Shown here one piece after another: positions 35,546-44,853 of a stretch of 64,000 nt of DNA. The stretch is from JAFGPL01 sp963781805 (GTDB lineage: Bacteria; Bacteroidota; Bacteroidia; Bacteroidales; UBA10428). The position numbers and the translations under genes are program-made. Within the stretch, counting starts at the first letter, position 1; each line of letters opens with the position of its first letter. The stretch is from contig CAWAHF010000004.1 of assembly GCA_963781805.1 (NCBI GenBank), forward strand, positions 5,270,001-5,334,000, written 5' to 3'. Under the pieces are notes generated by a model. The model was not told the DNA's origin and ran no database searches. It saw only the letters and a list, made by a program, of their open reading frames with translations.

Positions 35546-35930
35546 GCAAGTTCTCGTCCTTCGTTCCTCAGTCCTGCGCTCCTTGCCCGCTTTTCCTTCC
35601 GGGGCAGGTGGGGGCGTCAGTGCCGGTTTGAAGGTTCGGTTCCCTGTTCAGGGTTTCAGTTATTTTCAATTAAAAGAAAAAACCATCAGTATTTTTTCAA
35701 AAGAAAAACCGAAAAAAAGAAAGCTGTTCTGCAAGGAAGGCAGTAAGGAGTGTCAAGGTTTCCGGGAAAAAGTTTTTTACCATAAAAAATCAATTAAAAT
35801 AAAAAAAGTTTTTGCCGGAACCCGCCAGGGCTTGACCTTGACAGGACTGGATGCCGACTTATCTTTGCATTTCTTTATTTCGGCTTTGCTCAATATAGGA
35901 TTTTGGTTTTGTCCGGGAATGCTGTCTTAA

Positions 35931-36408
35931 AAACGGATGCAGGAAAAAGCGCCTGCGGCTAAAACGGAAGGGACAGGCTGCAATAAGTGAGGAATGAACG
36001 GTTTGCGGACTGTACCTGGAGAGGCGCGAGCCGTCGCGAGTGGAGCAAGGGGCTTGGGCCGGGAGCTGACGAAGGAAGCGAAGGCACGAGACCGTTTTAC
36101 GCTGTGGCTTGGCGGGGTTTTTGCTTTTATCTGAAGCTTATTAAAAACCAGTTGTTTCTTCCGGATCTGGTCAGATCTTTAAGAACGTAAAGCCCTGCAA
36201 AAACCATGACAAGCCATCAGCCCGCAGTGACCAGCAGGCGAGCCAAACACCGGTAGCGGTTGGCTTTGGCTGTGATGTGTAGTTTACGAAACATGACAGA
36301 CAAAGACAAAGGAGCTGCCAATGAGGAGGAATGAGGAGCGAAAAAAGCATGACAAGCTGCTGAGTTTACGGAGCACCCGTAGGGCAATGCAACTCTTTTT
36401 TATACCTT
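35931..36408 (+). ncRNA. Conserved noncoding block, element 1
   Basis: A GC-rich 478-bp stretch within the 1.2-kb gene-free interval 35287-36511. It shares ordered blocks with 52116-52539 of element 3: ACGGATGCAGGAAAAA, CTAAAACGGAAGGGACAGGC, GGAGAGGCGCGAGCCGTC, AAAAACCATGACAA, GCAGGCGAGCCAAAC and a CTCTTTTTTATACC end. Short ORFs across it are not conserved between the two, so conservation looks non-coding. Direction is a guess from the T-rich right end. Confidence 0.45.
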
Positions 36409-36511
36409 AAAAATCATTCAATTAAAATAAAAAAGTGTTGCATTGGCTTGGCGTGGTTTTTTGCCGACGATTGACGACGAATACCGCTTTTCCTGTCTTT
36501 GTGGGTGGGGT

Positions 36512-37480
36512 TTACAGGTTATTCAAAGGATGGTATTTATCAAGTTTGTTCTGTAAGCTATCCAGGTTGTTTAACTGGTATCTTTCGGTTGAACTTACCC
36601 ATCGGTGGCCGGCCATGTATTGGACTTGTCTAAGATTGTGGTTTTTCAGCCAGTAAGTTATCACGCTTGCCCGGATTTGTTTCGGGTGCAGGATTTCAGG
36701 GTTTGTTTTCTGTATCGCTTTGAACATGTGCAATAAACTGTTCTTTATGTTCTCACTCCCGTTGATGCTGATAAATAACTGGTTCTCGATTTTGGTTTTG
36801 TTGATTTTATCCGGTTTCCGGGCTGGCCGTGGTGCTGTGATTTCGTTTAATATTGCTGGCCTTATTTCGGTTAAGTATTCGTGTAGTTCCAGTATTTGAA
36901 AAGGTTTTAACTCTAAGTTCCGGCTGTTCCTTCTCCGGTTCCCGGGGATATAAATTTTACCTTCTTTTAATTTCAGGTGGTTTGGTTCAAGCTGTTTCAG
37001 TTCTTCTGTTGTTACGCCCTGGTAAATCAATAATCCTAAAATAATTTTGTTCCTTTTGCTTCTGTTGTCGCTTGTCTCGTAGGATTGGTAAAGCTTTTCA
37101 AGTTCTGTAAAGTCGATGATATTGGAAGGTAGTTTTTGTATTTCGCCTTTTAAATACAGGTTTGCAGCAGGGTTGATGATTTTAGGGTTTTGTTCTTTCA
37201 GGTATTCGTAAAAGTTCCTTATGCTTCTTAGCATGCTGTTAATGTGCTTTTTGCTGTTCCCTTCCAGTTTGCAGTAATCAATGAAGTTTAATATATCGTT
37301 GTACCTGGTTTCATTTGGCCGTAAATTCTCGTTTTCCAGCCAGTTCAAAAAATACCCGGCATAGTTCGATTTCTGGCGTATGGTGTTCGTGTCCTGGCCA
37401 AGCTCCTGCAGGTAGGTTTTAAAGCTTTTCAGTTTGCTTTCTATCGCTTTGTTAAAGCTGTATTCCGGTTTCTTACTCAT
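36512..37480 (-). CDS. Tyrosine recombinase B (degenerate catalytic set), element 1
   Basis: 322 residues with a SAM-like N-terminal domain (about 12-105) and a catalytic domain. Arg I of the family (normally GLRxSE) is replaced in YQGVTTEELKQLE (Thr157), and the first residue of HxxR is Lys (KQIR, 267-270). Arg270, His292 (AGHRWVSS) and Tyr301 remain. It overlaps the upstream recombinase A gene by 8 bp, so the two are made together. It probably acts with A as a heteromeric recombinase, contributing the Tyr or DNA binding (inference). Confidence 0.85.
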   Translation of the reverse strand: MSKKPEYSFNKAIESKLKSFKTYLQELGQDTNTIRQKSNYAGYFLNWLENENLRPNETRYNDILNFIDYCKLEGNSKKHINSMLRSIRNFYEYLKEQNPKIINPAANLYLKGEIQKLPSNIIDFTELEKLYQSYETSDNRSKRNKIILGLLIYQGVTTEELKQLEPNHLKLKEGKIYIPGNRRRNSRNLELKPFQILELHEYLTEIRPAILNEITAPRPARKPDKINKTKIENQLFISINGSENIKNSLLHMFKAIQKTNPEILHPKQIRASVITYWLKNHNLRQVQYMAGHRWVSSTERYQLNNLDSLQNKLDKYHPLNNL

Positions 37481-38348
37481 TGGCCAGGTGCGTATAAATT
37501 TGAGTTGATTCTAATGAACTATGCCCCAGGAACTGTTTTACTTCTTCCAGTGTCATCCCGCTTTGGAGTAGATGTGTAGCGATTGAGTGGCGTAAAGTAT
37601 GCAAGCCTGTTTCCTTTTGTATCCCGGCACTTTCAGCAAGTTTATGGATTCTTTTTATCAAAGCGTTTCCGCAAAGGCGTTTTACCTGCATGCTTAAAAA
37701 AAGCGCTTCCGGTCTGGTGTTTTTAAAGCTTCGTATCTTTTCCCTGGCTACATAAATGTAATTCTCTAAATCGTCCTTTACCGCTTCTGTCATGGGAACA
37801 TAGCGTTCTTTATAGTTCTTGCCTTTTCTCACGTAAACCCGTTTTTCTTTCAGTAAAATATCATTGACATCCAGGTTTATCCCTTCACTTCTACGCAAGC
37901 CACAGCCGTAATAAATACTTAAAATTGCCCTGTCCCGGATACCCAAAATATCATTGTCACAGGCTTTATACAGTGCTTTGATTTCGTTTTGTGTAAGTAT
38001 GGTTTTGTTGGTTTCCTTGTCCTGTTTGGTCTTGATGGGGATTTCAAAAAATGGTTTCCCGGTTTCCTGTAAGTACCTGCCAAAACGCTTTATTGCATTG
38101 ATGTTGCTGGTTATGTAGTTGTCGGACAGACCGCAGCTAAAACGCTTGTTTTTGCGGTTCTGTAAGTGTTTATGATAGTTGGTCAGGGTTTCCGGCTGTA
38201 TCGATTCCAGGTGGGTAATTTGGGAAGATTTCAAATAAAAGAAAAAATCATTCACGTAGCGTACCGAAGCATAAACGGTACTATCGGCATATTCTAAGGT
38301 TTTCAGCCACTTTTCAAAGCTTTCGGTAAGTATAACGTTTATTTCCAT
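37473..38348 (-). CDS. Tyrosine recombinase A (complete catalytic set), element 1
   Basis: 291 residues, XerC/D-like. Catalytic residues are Arg152 (CGLRRSEG), Lys in VRKGKNYKERYVP, His250 and Arg253 (GLHTLRHS), His276 (LGHSSLES) and Tyr285. The N-terminal SAM-like domain spans about 5-100. Sequence is closest to the unit 3 copy (53635), in contrast to the flanking regions that match unit 2. Expected to cut at the 20-bp att repeats. Confidence 0.92.
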   Translation of the reverse strand: MEINVILTESFEKWLKTLEYADSTVYASVRYVNDFFFYLKSSQITHLESIQPETLTNYHKHLQNRKNKRFSCGLSDNYITSNINAIKRFGRYLQETGKPFFEIPIKTKQDKETNKTILTQNEIKALYKACDNDILGIRDRAILSIYYGCGLRRSEGINLDVNDILLKEKRVYVRKGKNYKERYVPMTEAVKDDLENYIYVAREKIRSFKNTRPEALFLSMQVKRLCGNALIKRIHKLAESAGIQKETGLHTLRHSIATHLLQSGMTLEEVKQFLGHSSLESTQIYTHLANE

Positions 38349-38385
38349 TACGATGGTTTTTATTGCCCCTGCCTTGCATTTTCTT

Positions 38386-38478
38386 AAGTATAACAGTTAT
38401 ACTTGTTTATCCTTTTATTTTCAGTTAGTTGCAAAGACAAAAACAATGTTATTCTTCTGTTATACTAATGTTACACTT
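38386..38478. repeat. Iterons of element 1 (AAGTATAAC type)
   Basis: AAGTATAAC-A-GTTATACTT is a perfect palindrome at 38386-38404. GTTATACT and GTTACACTT follow at 38459-38478, the last overlapping the 3' end of the primase gene. They lie just upstream of recombinase A. They could be an origin for the primase or operators for the recombinase promoter. Confidence 0.72.
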
Positions 38479-41135
38479 GGCTTTTTGCTTCGTATCTGCT
38501 CTAAAATTTCGTTCATCAAATCGGTTCCGGCTTGCAGTTTCTCATAATCGTCCCAACGGTAGATTTCATATTCAAAGCCTGTTTTCTTGTTGCCCCCGGT
38601 CTTTCTTATAAATCCCCTGCTTTCCAGTTCGAACATGTAGCGGTTTACTTTCATGGGGTACATTCTAAAGGCTTCCCGGATTTCCTTTGCATAAAAGTTC
38701 TCTTTCTTCCCTTTCTTTATCCATCGTTTCAGGCTCTCGAAGAACTCACGCACTGCCCTGGGCAGTTCATCGGATTTGGCCAGTAACACATCTTTTAAAA
38801 GATTATTTGCCCACTCGATGTCCTCTAAAGTGGTCTCGATATATCGTTCCCCGGTTTCTGTATCGGTCTTTATTTCACGCTGGTATTGATGATAAAAAGT
38901 AATGGTTTCGATTACTGCTAAATAATGGGCATTCGTTCTCAATGGCTTAAAGACGTATTCTGGGAGCTTTAACAGTTCGGCAAAAGGGTTGCGTACCTTT
39001 ATCGGTCTTAATACAGTTTGCATGTCCTTAAAAAACTCTTTCAGTTCGTTTTCTTCCCTGGTCTTTACTTTTCCGGCTGATAATAATCGTTGATAGTCCA
39101 TAATCATTTCTTTATGTTCTTTGCTGCCATCGAGGTAAATCAATAAACTGCGGTTGGCATTGTCCTCGTAAAGTTTCTCTTTGGTAGTTGTCCCGGCCAG
39201 ACAAATCGGGCCTTCCACTACAAGCGGTATGGTTTTCATATTGCCTTTGCTGTCCTTTATCGGTACACGTTTGCTTATCCGTTTTTTGCTTTGTAATTCA
39301 CGTAAAGGATAAAGCACATCCATTGCCCCGTCCATATCTTCAATAAGTACCAGCTTGTGTTTTAGTTCCTTTCTATCGAAGTAATAAAAGGCATTTTCTG
39401 ATAATATGGTTATTTCCAGTTTATCCTGTTCCGGTATCAGTTCGCTTATTTTCTCCTGCAGGTAAGTTTTCCCTGTTCCCGATGCTCCCAGGCTAATTAT
39501 GTGCAAAGGTTGCTCACGCAGCCTTGAAGTAAATACCAGGTACATTAACAAACGGTTATTTTCTTCGCCTATCATCCCGGTTCTGCCGATGTCCTGGTTT
39601 GTCCGCTCCATCAATTTGGGTGCGCTTAAATAGTTTACTGCTTTCCGGTATCGCTGTTCTGTCAGTTGCCTTGCCTGTGGTTTCTGCTCTTTCATGCTCT
39701 CGATTTTACTTAACCGGTATTGCTCTATTTGTTCGGTCAGTTCTGCGATTGCCCGCCTGATTATGTTTGTACCTATCTCTAATTGCTCACAGGTTTTGTT
39801 AATAAACTTTTCTAAATAATCGGAGTGGTAAAGGTCGATGGTGTGGCGTATCGAGTGCAACGGGTCGTTTGTATCTGTCCGGCTGATTTTTACGGTTATC
39901 CGCAGCCTGTCAAGCTGCTGCAGGTTGATGCCACCTAAAATGATGATTTGCACTTCATCGGTGGTGTAAGTAATAAACTCCCGGTTTTTAGTGTTGAGCC
40001 GGCCTGCCTGTGCACCGACAGGCTTCGGCTCTGGCACACTTCCCGTCAACTCCCCAGTTTCGGGTATTTTTTCAGTTAAAAGAAAAAGGTCTTTACGGGT
40101 TTCCAAAAGATGGGTAAAGATTTCAGTATCGTAAGCAACTGATAAGCTGTTTATGTCTTCATCCTGTGGGGTTTCAATAGACGTTAGTTTTATTCCTGGT
40201 AACAGTTCGCTAAGTTCTTTCTGGTATTTCTTTATGGCTTGTTCTGCTGCCTGATCGCCATCAAAGAAGAAGGTTATTTCTTTTAACTGATTTAAGTTTT
40301 GAATGGCTTGTTTGTGTTCCTCTGTTAGCCCATTTGTTCCGTAGCAGCTTAATATTTCGTACTCGTCTGTGATTTCCGGTATTTGCAAGAGTGTCGCTGC
40401 GTCTATGATTGCTTCGGTTAAGATAAGCTTTGTGGTTTCAGGTTTTGGATATTGCGGATAAAGCCCGGTTCTGTCTTTTAAGTAATAATGCTTTGAGTTA
40501 CTGTTATCGGTTATTGACCTCCCGTAAATACTTACTATCCGGTTTTGATTATCTCTTAAAGGAAAGATAATACAGTCTTTTGCAAAAGCCGTGTAGTTCG
40601 TTCCTGTTCCGTTGGGTGTTTTGCCATTGTAAGGGATTAAAAGACCTGCGTTGATACACGCTTTTAAATCCGGTTCGCTCAACTTGCCCCGGTGGTGGAA
40701 CTGGCCGGAGTTGTAACCGATTTCTAAAAGTTCATGGTTTAGGTTTCGGCTTTTCAGGTATTCTTTAGGTTTTACGCTTACAGGGTGTTTCAAGCCGTTG
40801 CAGAAGCTCTCAAAGATTTTGGTTAGTATTTCGGTATGGTTCTGCTTGGGCTTGTTGTTAATCGGTTTTACTGGCTGTATTTCTCCGCATAGTTCCGTAG
40901 CTTTTAAAATACCCTGATGTTTGCTGCCTTCCTTTAGTGTGCAGAACTCGATTGTATCGCCATTCTTGCCACAACCAAAGCAGTTAAAGGTGTTTGTGTT
41001 GGTATAAACTTTCATACTGGCATTGCTATCCTCATGAAAAGGACAGTTAAGCATATGATTTCTGTTGATTTTAAGTCCGTAATGTTTCAAAACGGACTCG
41101 ATGGATAACCTTTTTTTAATCTCGGGGAGTTGCAT
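38460..41135 (-). CDS. CHC2 primase-TOPRIM-AAA ATPase fusion, element 1
   Basis: 891 residues from the ATG at 41135 (MQLPEIKKRLSIESVLKHYG). The frame is open 60 bp further, but alignment with unit 3 favours this start. CHC2-type zinc ribbon Cys31/His34/Cys52/Cys55; TOPRIM with Glu241 (LTEAIIDA) and FFFDGDQAA (about 290-297); Walker A GASGTGKT (550-557); Walker B LVLIEDMDG (595-603); NRSLLIYLD sensor region. A winged-helix-like C-terminus (about 790-860, FYAKEIREAFRMYPMKVNRY) resembles that of unit 4, which has the same iterons. It likely starts or drives element replication. Confidence 0.88.
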   Translation of the reverse strand: MQLPEIKKRLSIESVLKHYGLKINRNHMLNCPFHEDSNASMKVYTNTNTFNCFGCGKNGDTIEFCTLKEGSKHQGILKATELCGEIQPVKPINNKPKQNHTEILTKIFESFCNGLKHPVSVKPKEYLKSRNLNHELLEIGYNSGQFHHRGKLSEPDLKACINAGLLIPYNGKTPNGTGTNYTAFAKDCIIFPLRDNQNRIVSIYGRSITDNSNSKHYYLKDRTGLYPQYPKPETTKLILTEAIIDAATLLQIPEITDEYEILSCYGTNGLTEEHKQAIQNLNQLKEITFFFDGDQAAEQAIKKYQKELSELLPGIKLTSIETPQDEDINSLSVAYDTEIFTHLLETRKDLFLLTEKIPETGELTGSVPEPKPVGAQAGRLNTKNREFITYTTDEVQIIILGGINLQQLDRLRITVKISRTDTNDPLHSIRHTIDLYHSDYLEKFINKTCEQLEIGTNIIRRAIAELTEQIEQYRLSKIESMKEQKPQARQLTEQRYRKAVNYLSAPKLMERTNQDIGRTGMIGEENNRLLMYLVFTSRLREQPLHIISLGASGTGKTYLQEKISELIPEQDKLEITILSENAFYYFDRKELKHKLVLIEDMDGAMDVLYPLRELQSKKRISKRVPIKDSKGNMKTIPLVVEGPICLAGTTTKEKLYEDNANRSLLIYLDGSKEHKEMIMDYQRLLSAGKVKTREENELKEFFKDMQTVLRPIKVRNPFAELLKLPEYVFKPLRTNAHYLAVIETITFYHQYQREIKTDTETGERYIETTLEDIEWANNLLKDVLLAKSDELPRAVREFFESLKRWIKKGKKENFYAKEIREAFRMYPMKVNRYMFELESRGFIRKTGGNKKTGFEYEIYRWDDYEKLQAGTDLMNEILEQIRSKKPSVTLV

Positions 41136-41257
41136 TGTTAACAAATATTTTTGTTCATATCTGCACAAACTTATCACATCTGTAACTTTTTGCAATACAT
41201 CAACCGAATAAGATATTCACAATCGCTTTAGATTTATTCCTTTAAATATGCATTTTT

Positions 41258-41271
41258 AGTACATTTGTACT
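41258..41271 (+). promoter_or_regulatory. Operator/promoter between regulator and primase, element 1
   Basis: AGTACA-TT-TGTACT is a perfect palindrome that contains TACATTTG, a consensus -7 box (TAnnTTTG), 27 bp before the regulator start. Binding by the XRE protein would occlude its own promoter. The 162-bp divergent gap also serves the primase. An identical site is at 49604-49617. Confidence 0.65.
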
Positions 41272-41297
41272 GTTAATAACTTTAAATGCTATAAATA

Positions 41298-41648
41298 ATG
41301 TCTTTGGCCGATAGATTAAAAAATGCACGTAAAGACAAGAACCTATCACAACAGGAACTTGCAAAGATTTCTGATGTACATTACAGTAATATCGGAAGGT
41401 ATGAAAGAGGCGATGCAAAACCATCTGCCGAAGTGCTTAACAGGATTGCACAGGCTTTAGACACCTCACCGGATTACCTGATTAACGGAACACTTCAGGA
41501 TAAAGCAGAAAGCAGTATCAGCGATACTGAGCTTTTAAACCAATTCAGGAAGGTGGAGAACTTACCGGAAGATAAAAAACGCCTGGTTAAAGAGTTCCTG
41601 GACGCTTTCCTTTTTAAAAACCAGATTAAACAACAACTTACTTTATAA
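41298..41648 (+). CDS. XRE-family repressor-like regulator, element 1
   Basis: 116 residues. The helix-turn-helix spans about 5-60 (LSQQELAKISDVHYSNIGRY, ERGDAKPSAEVLNRIAQALD), followed by the SPDYLING motif and a short C-terminal helix (DKKRLVKEFLDAFLFKNQIK). It is divergent from the primase gene and convergent with the immunity gene of tip 2. Likely controls element replication and its own promoter. Confidence 0.9.
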   Translation: MSLADRLKNARKDKNLSQQELAKISDVHYSNIGRYERGDAKPSAEVLNRIAQALDTSPDYLINGTLQDKAESSISDTELLNQFRKVENLPEDKKRLVKEFLDAFLFKNQIKQQLTL

Positions 41649-41652
41649 AAGC

Positions 41653-41680
41653 AAAAAGCCCGGTCAATGCCGGGCTTTTT
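41653..41680. terminator. Bidirectional terminator between regulator and immunity gene 2
   Basis: AAAAAGCCCGG-TCAATG-CCGGGCTTTTT, an 11-bp stem with T-runs on both strands. It separates the convergent genes. Confidence 0.9.
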
Positions 41681-41687
41681 ATATAGT

Positions 41688-42332
41688 TTATTTTTCCGAA
41701 GTTATACACCTTACTTCTCCACATTCACATTCAATTGCTTTTAAATCTGATATCTGTTTTATTCCTTTAAATATTTCCACAAATTTTAAATGATTATGAT
41801 AGGAATAAGAACAATTAGAATTTAACCAGTAAATTTCATTAGCAATCTTTACTAAATAGTCACTCGTATAAGTTAAACCAGGAACACCACTTTTCTCAAG
41901 CGCAATTTTTTCAAAAACAGAAAACACTGAATCTGCCACTATTTCATCTTTACAAAAAATCCTGATTAAGTGGTGTTTTAAACGACTATTCTTACCTGTT
42001 AGTGAAAACGTGTACTTTACAATTTCATTCTCATTAACTAAGTTAGAAAGCGGAGTAGTTTTAAGCTCAACAAAAATTACCGCCCCCTTTTTTAGCGTAT
42101 CGACAGTCATTTTAGTTTTAATATCTTCTCCTATTATATTGCTAATAAGGGAGTCCACTTTTTGCTTATATTCATCTATATTAAATCTATCACTTACAAA
42201 TGAATTAGTATCCAAATCATTAGAGTTTGTTTTTTCTACTTCCTCTAATTCTTGTTCTTGCTCATTCTCTTTTTTTACAGAACTATTGCAAGCTAAAAGT
42301 GTAAGTATGAATAAGAAAACTATATATCTCAT
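41688..42332 (-). CDS. Lipoprotein, candidate immunity protein for tip 2
   Basis: 214 residues with a lipobox (VFLFILTLLACNSS), an acidic linker (EQEQELEEVEKTNSNDLDTN) and a globular domain of no recognised family. It starts 7 bp after the stop of RHS tip 2. A periplasmic lipid anchor suggests that the toxin acts in the periplasm. Assignment is by position. Confidence 0.6.
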   Translation of the reverse strand: MRYIVFLFILTLLACNSSVKKENEQEQELEEVEKTNSNDLDTNSFVSDRFNIDEYKQKVDSLISNIIGEDIKTKMTVDTLKKGAVIFVELKTTPLSNLVNENEIVKYTFSLTGKNSRLKHHLIRIFCKDEIVADSVFSVFEKIALEKSGVPGLTYTSDYLVKIANEIYWLNSNCSYSYHNHLKFVEIFKGIKQISDLKAIECECGEVRCITSEK

Positions 42333-42339
42333 ATTAATT

Positions 42340-43218
42340 TTAATTACCGGTTGCAGGATATCTAACTTCTGTTCTTTGCGTTTTATTCAACTGCCAAATT
42401 CCAGACCCCCAGTTTGTATGATTACTATTTATTGAGTTAATTTCACTCTGTGCGCCTTGCTGTGTTGTATTTTTCACATCCCACCCTGTACCTTGGTCAT
42501 AAATAGAAAACTGATTATTGCCTGTATTTCTAGTTATAATAATGGAGTGATAGCCCCCAGCAGGTCCTGCAACATAAGCTGTATTATCAGTGCCAGCCGT
42601 ATTGCTATTTATAATTGAAGTGGTTTCTTGCCCTTGTGATGTAGTTAATTGAGTTGCATTACCAGTAGTTTCAAGATTATTACCTAAATCATAAACACTT
42701 TTACCTGCTAAATCTAGATTTCCACTAGCATTTTCAAGCCCTAAATCTGCTGCATCAACTCCTGTTAATTGTTCAACACCTCTAGTAGCTGTACCTAAAC
42801 AATGACCGGGTACACTTCCTCCATTTGTAGCATTCCAATCTGCAAAATCTTGAATTTCTTGGTCTGTGAAATTAGCATCTGTTGTTGTCTCTATGACACC
42901 GTATTCAGTTGCACCAATTTCTTCAATTGTAGATTGGGATAATGGCCCTGCTACGGGTTCATCAGAAAATTGCTGCGTAATTAAATTCCCATCAGCTGCA
43001 TACCAAGCCTGCAAACCCCATAAATCAATATTTGCAATTGGGCTGTTATCTGCGTAGTTATAAGGCGATAAATGGACAAATTCATCTGCAAGAGGGTCTA
43101 AGCAGGTAAACCTCCCAAGTTGCGGGTCATACATCCGTGCGCCGTAATCGTACCATCTTACGCGGTTTTTTAATGTTGTTTTCAAGTGCCTTACCTCCGG
43201 AACTACAGTGTTTTTCAA
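42340..43218 (-). CDS. Orphan RHS C-terminal tip 2, papain/NlpC-like
   Basis: 292 residues from a TTG that belongs to the element end (same 26 N-terminal residues as tip 1). RHS core: ARMYDPQLGRFTCLDPLADE, SPYNYADNSPIANIDLWG. The toxin domain has Cys140 in VPGHCLGTATRG, His224 in AGGYHSIIITRN and Asp241 in FSIYDQGTGW, an order and spacing compatible with a papain-like or NlpC/P60-type Cys-His-Asp fold. Peptidoglycan or protein substrate is unknown; the lipoprotein immunity candidate favours a periplasmic target (inference). Confidence 0.7.
   Translation of the reverse strand: MKNTVVPEVRHLKTTLKNRVRWYDYGARMYDPQLGRFTCLDPLADEFVHLSPYNYADNSPIANIDLWGLQAWYAADGNLITQQFSDEPVAGPLSQSTIEEIGATEYGVIETTTDANFTDQEIQDFADWNATNGGSVPGHCLGTATRGVEQLTGVDAADLGLENASGNLDLAGKSVYDLGNNLETTGNATQLTTSQGQETTSIINSNTAGTDNTAYVAGPAGGYHSIIITRNTGNNQFSIYDQGTGWDVKNTTQQGAQSEINSINSNHTNWGSGIWQLNKTQRTEVRYPATGN
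43143..43162. other. Attachment-type direct repeat att2
   Basis: Identical to att1 (CGTAATCGTACCATCTTACG), 8342 bp to its right. It separates tip 2 from the noncoding end of the next element. Confidence 0.8.
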
Positions 43219-43274
43219 AGAACTAATTTTCAGATAAAAATAAAAAAAATTCTTTAAACATTAAGTATTTTATT

Positions 43275-43628
43275 TCAGTTCTTAAATCTATCAACAGCTT
43301 TGTTTTTAGCAATGTGAATAGACTTTAAACATTCTTCTTTTAATAATTCAGTTAAATTTTCAATATATTTTTCTTTGTTTTGAACATTAGAGATTTCTCG
43401 GTCAAAATCATCTACTACTTTATTTGCATAATCTACAAGCTTTTTTGATGTTTTTTCCAATATTTCACCTAATTCCTTTGAACGTTCTATTAGATCTTCC
43501 AGAGCACTTTGCTTCTTATTTCTAGCAACAGTGTTTATAGTGTTTTTCGCTATATCTTGTAATTGTTTTTTAGTCTCATTCTTTATAACTAATATTCTTT
43601 TTTTTAATTGATTATCTATGTTTTCCAT
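43275..43628 (-). CDS. 117-residue coiled-coil hypothetical protein (copy 2)
   Basis: Predicted protein identical to the one at 34933. It lies inside a 2.47-kb block that shows no difference by eye from unit 1 (34800-37271 versus 43142-45613). Confidence 0.65.
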   Translation of the reverse strand: MENIDNQLKKRILVIKNETKKQLQDIAKNTINTVARNKKQSALEDLIERSKELGEILEKTSKKLVDYANKVVDDFDREISNVQNKEKYIENLTELLKEECLKSIHIAKNKAVDRFKN

Positions 43629-43802
43629 GCTATTAATATTTATTTTGATTAAAGAAAATTTTTATATTACTTGTCTACAAATATAAATTAAAAATGATCG
43701 ATTTGGCTGTTATATTTTATGTAACAACTTTTTATATAAAATTACTAATGAAGTAGTTGATAAGTTTTTTCATATTCCCCACCTGCCCCTACAGGCAAAG
43801 CT

Positions 43803-43887
43803 TTAACATAACAAGTAGTTATAGTACAAAGCATCTGTTTAACTGATTTTTTATGGTATACTTTGTCCAATAACCTCATTATGTTAA
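43803..43887. other. Long conserved hairpin, element 2
   Basis: Same sequence as 35461-35545, within the duplicated block. Confidence 0.6.
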
Positions 43888-44272
43888 GCAAGTTCTCGTC
43901 CTTCGTTCCTCAGTCCTGCGCTCCTTGCCCGCTTTTCCTTCCGGGGCAGGTGGGGGCGTCAGTGCCGGTTTGAAGGTTCGGTTCCCTGTTCAGGGTTTCA
44001 GTTATTTTCAATTAAAAGAAAAAACCATCAGTATTTTTTCAAAAGAAAAACCGAAAAAAAGAAAGCTGTTCTGCAAGGAAGGCAGTAAGGAGTGTCAAGG
44101 TTTCCGGGAAAAAGTTTTTTACCATAAAAAATCAATTAAAATAAAAAAAGTTTTTGCCGGAACCCGCCAGGGCTTGACCTTGACAGGACTGGATGCCGAC
44201 TTATCTTTGCATTTCTTTATTTCGGCTTTGCTCAATATAGGATTTTGGTTTTGTCCGGGAATGCTGTCTTAA

Positions 44273-44750
44273 AAACGGATGCAGGAAAAAGCGCCTGCGG
44301 CTAAAACGGAAGGGACAGGCTGCAATAAGTGAGGAATGAACGGTTTGCGGACTGTACCTGGAGAGGCGCGAGCCGTCGCGAGTGGAGCAAGGGGCTTGGG
44401 CCGGGAGCTGACGAAGGAAGCGAAGGCACGAGACCGTTTTACGCTGTGGCTTGGCGGGGTTTTTGCTTTTATCTGAAGCTTATTAAAAACCAGTTGTTTC
44501 TTCCGGATCTGGTCAGATCTTTAAGAACGTAAAGCCCTGCAAAAACCATGACAAGCCATCAGCCCGCAGTGACCAGCAGGCGAGCCAAACACCGGTAGCG
44601 GTTGGCTTTGGCTGTGATGTGTAGTTTACGAAACATGACAGACAAAGACAAAGGAGCTGCCAATGAGGAGGAATGAGGAGCGAAAAAAGCATGACAAGCT
44701 GCTGAGTTTACGGAGCACCCGTAGGGCAATGCAACTCTTTTTTATACCTT
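44273..44750 (+). ncRNA. Conserved noncoding block, element 2
   Basis: Duplicate of 35931-36408. The gene-free interval here is 43629-44853. As a near-exact duplicate it adds no independent support for RNA function. Confidence 0.42.
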
Positions 44751-44853
44751 AAAAATCATTCAATTAAAATAAAAAAGTGTTGCATTGGCTTGGCGTGGTT
44801 TTTTGCCGACGATTGACGACGAATACCGCTTTTCCTGTCTTTGTGGGTGGGGT

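Noticed and set aside
35583..36656. Plus-strand ORFs of 115, 67 and 73 residues, repeated exactly at 43925-44998
   Set aside because: They lie in a duplicated noncoding block or antisense to recombinase B, and the frames break in the homologous region of element 3.
41242..41424. Minus-strand 60-residue ORF opposite the XRE gene (and its copy at 49588)
   Set aside because: Fully antisense to a clear regulator gene and its promoter.
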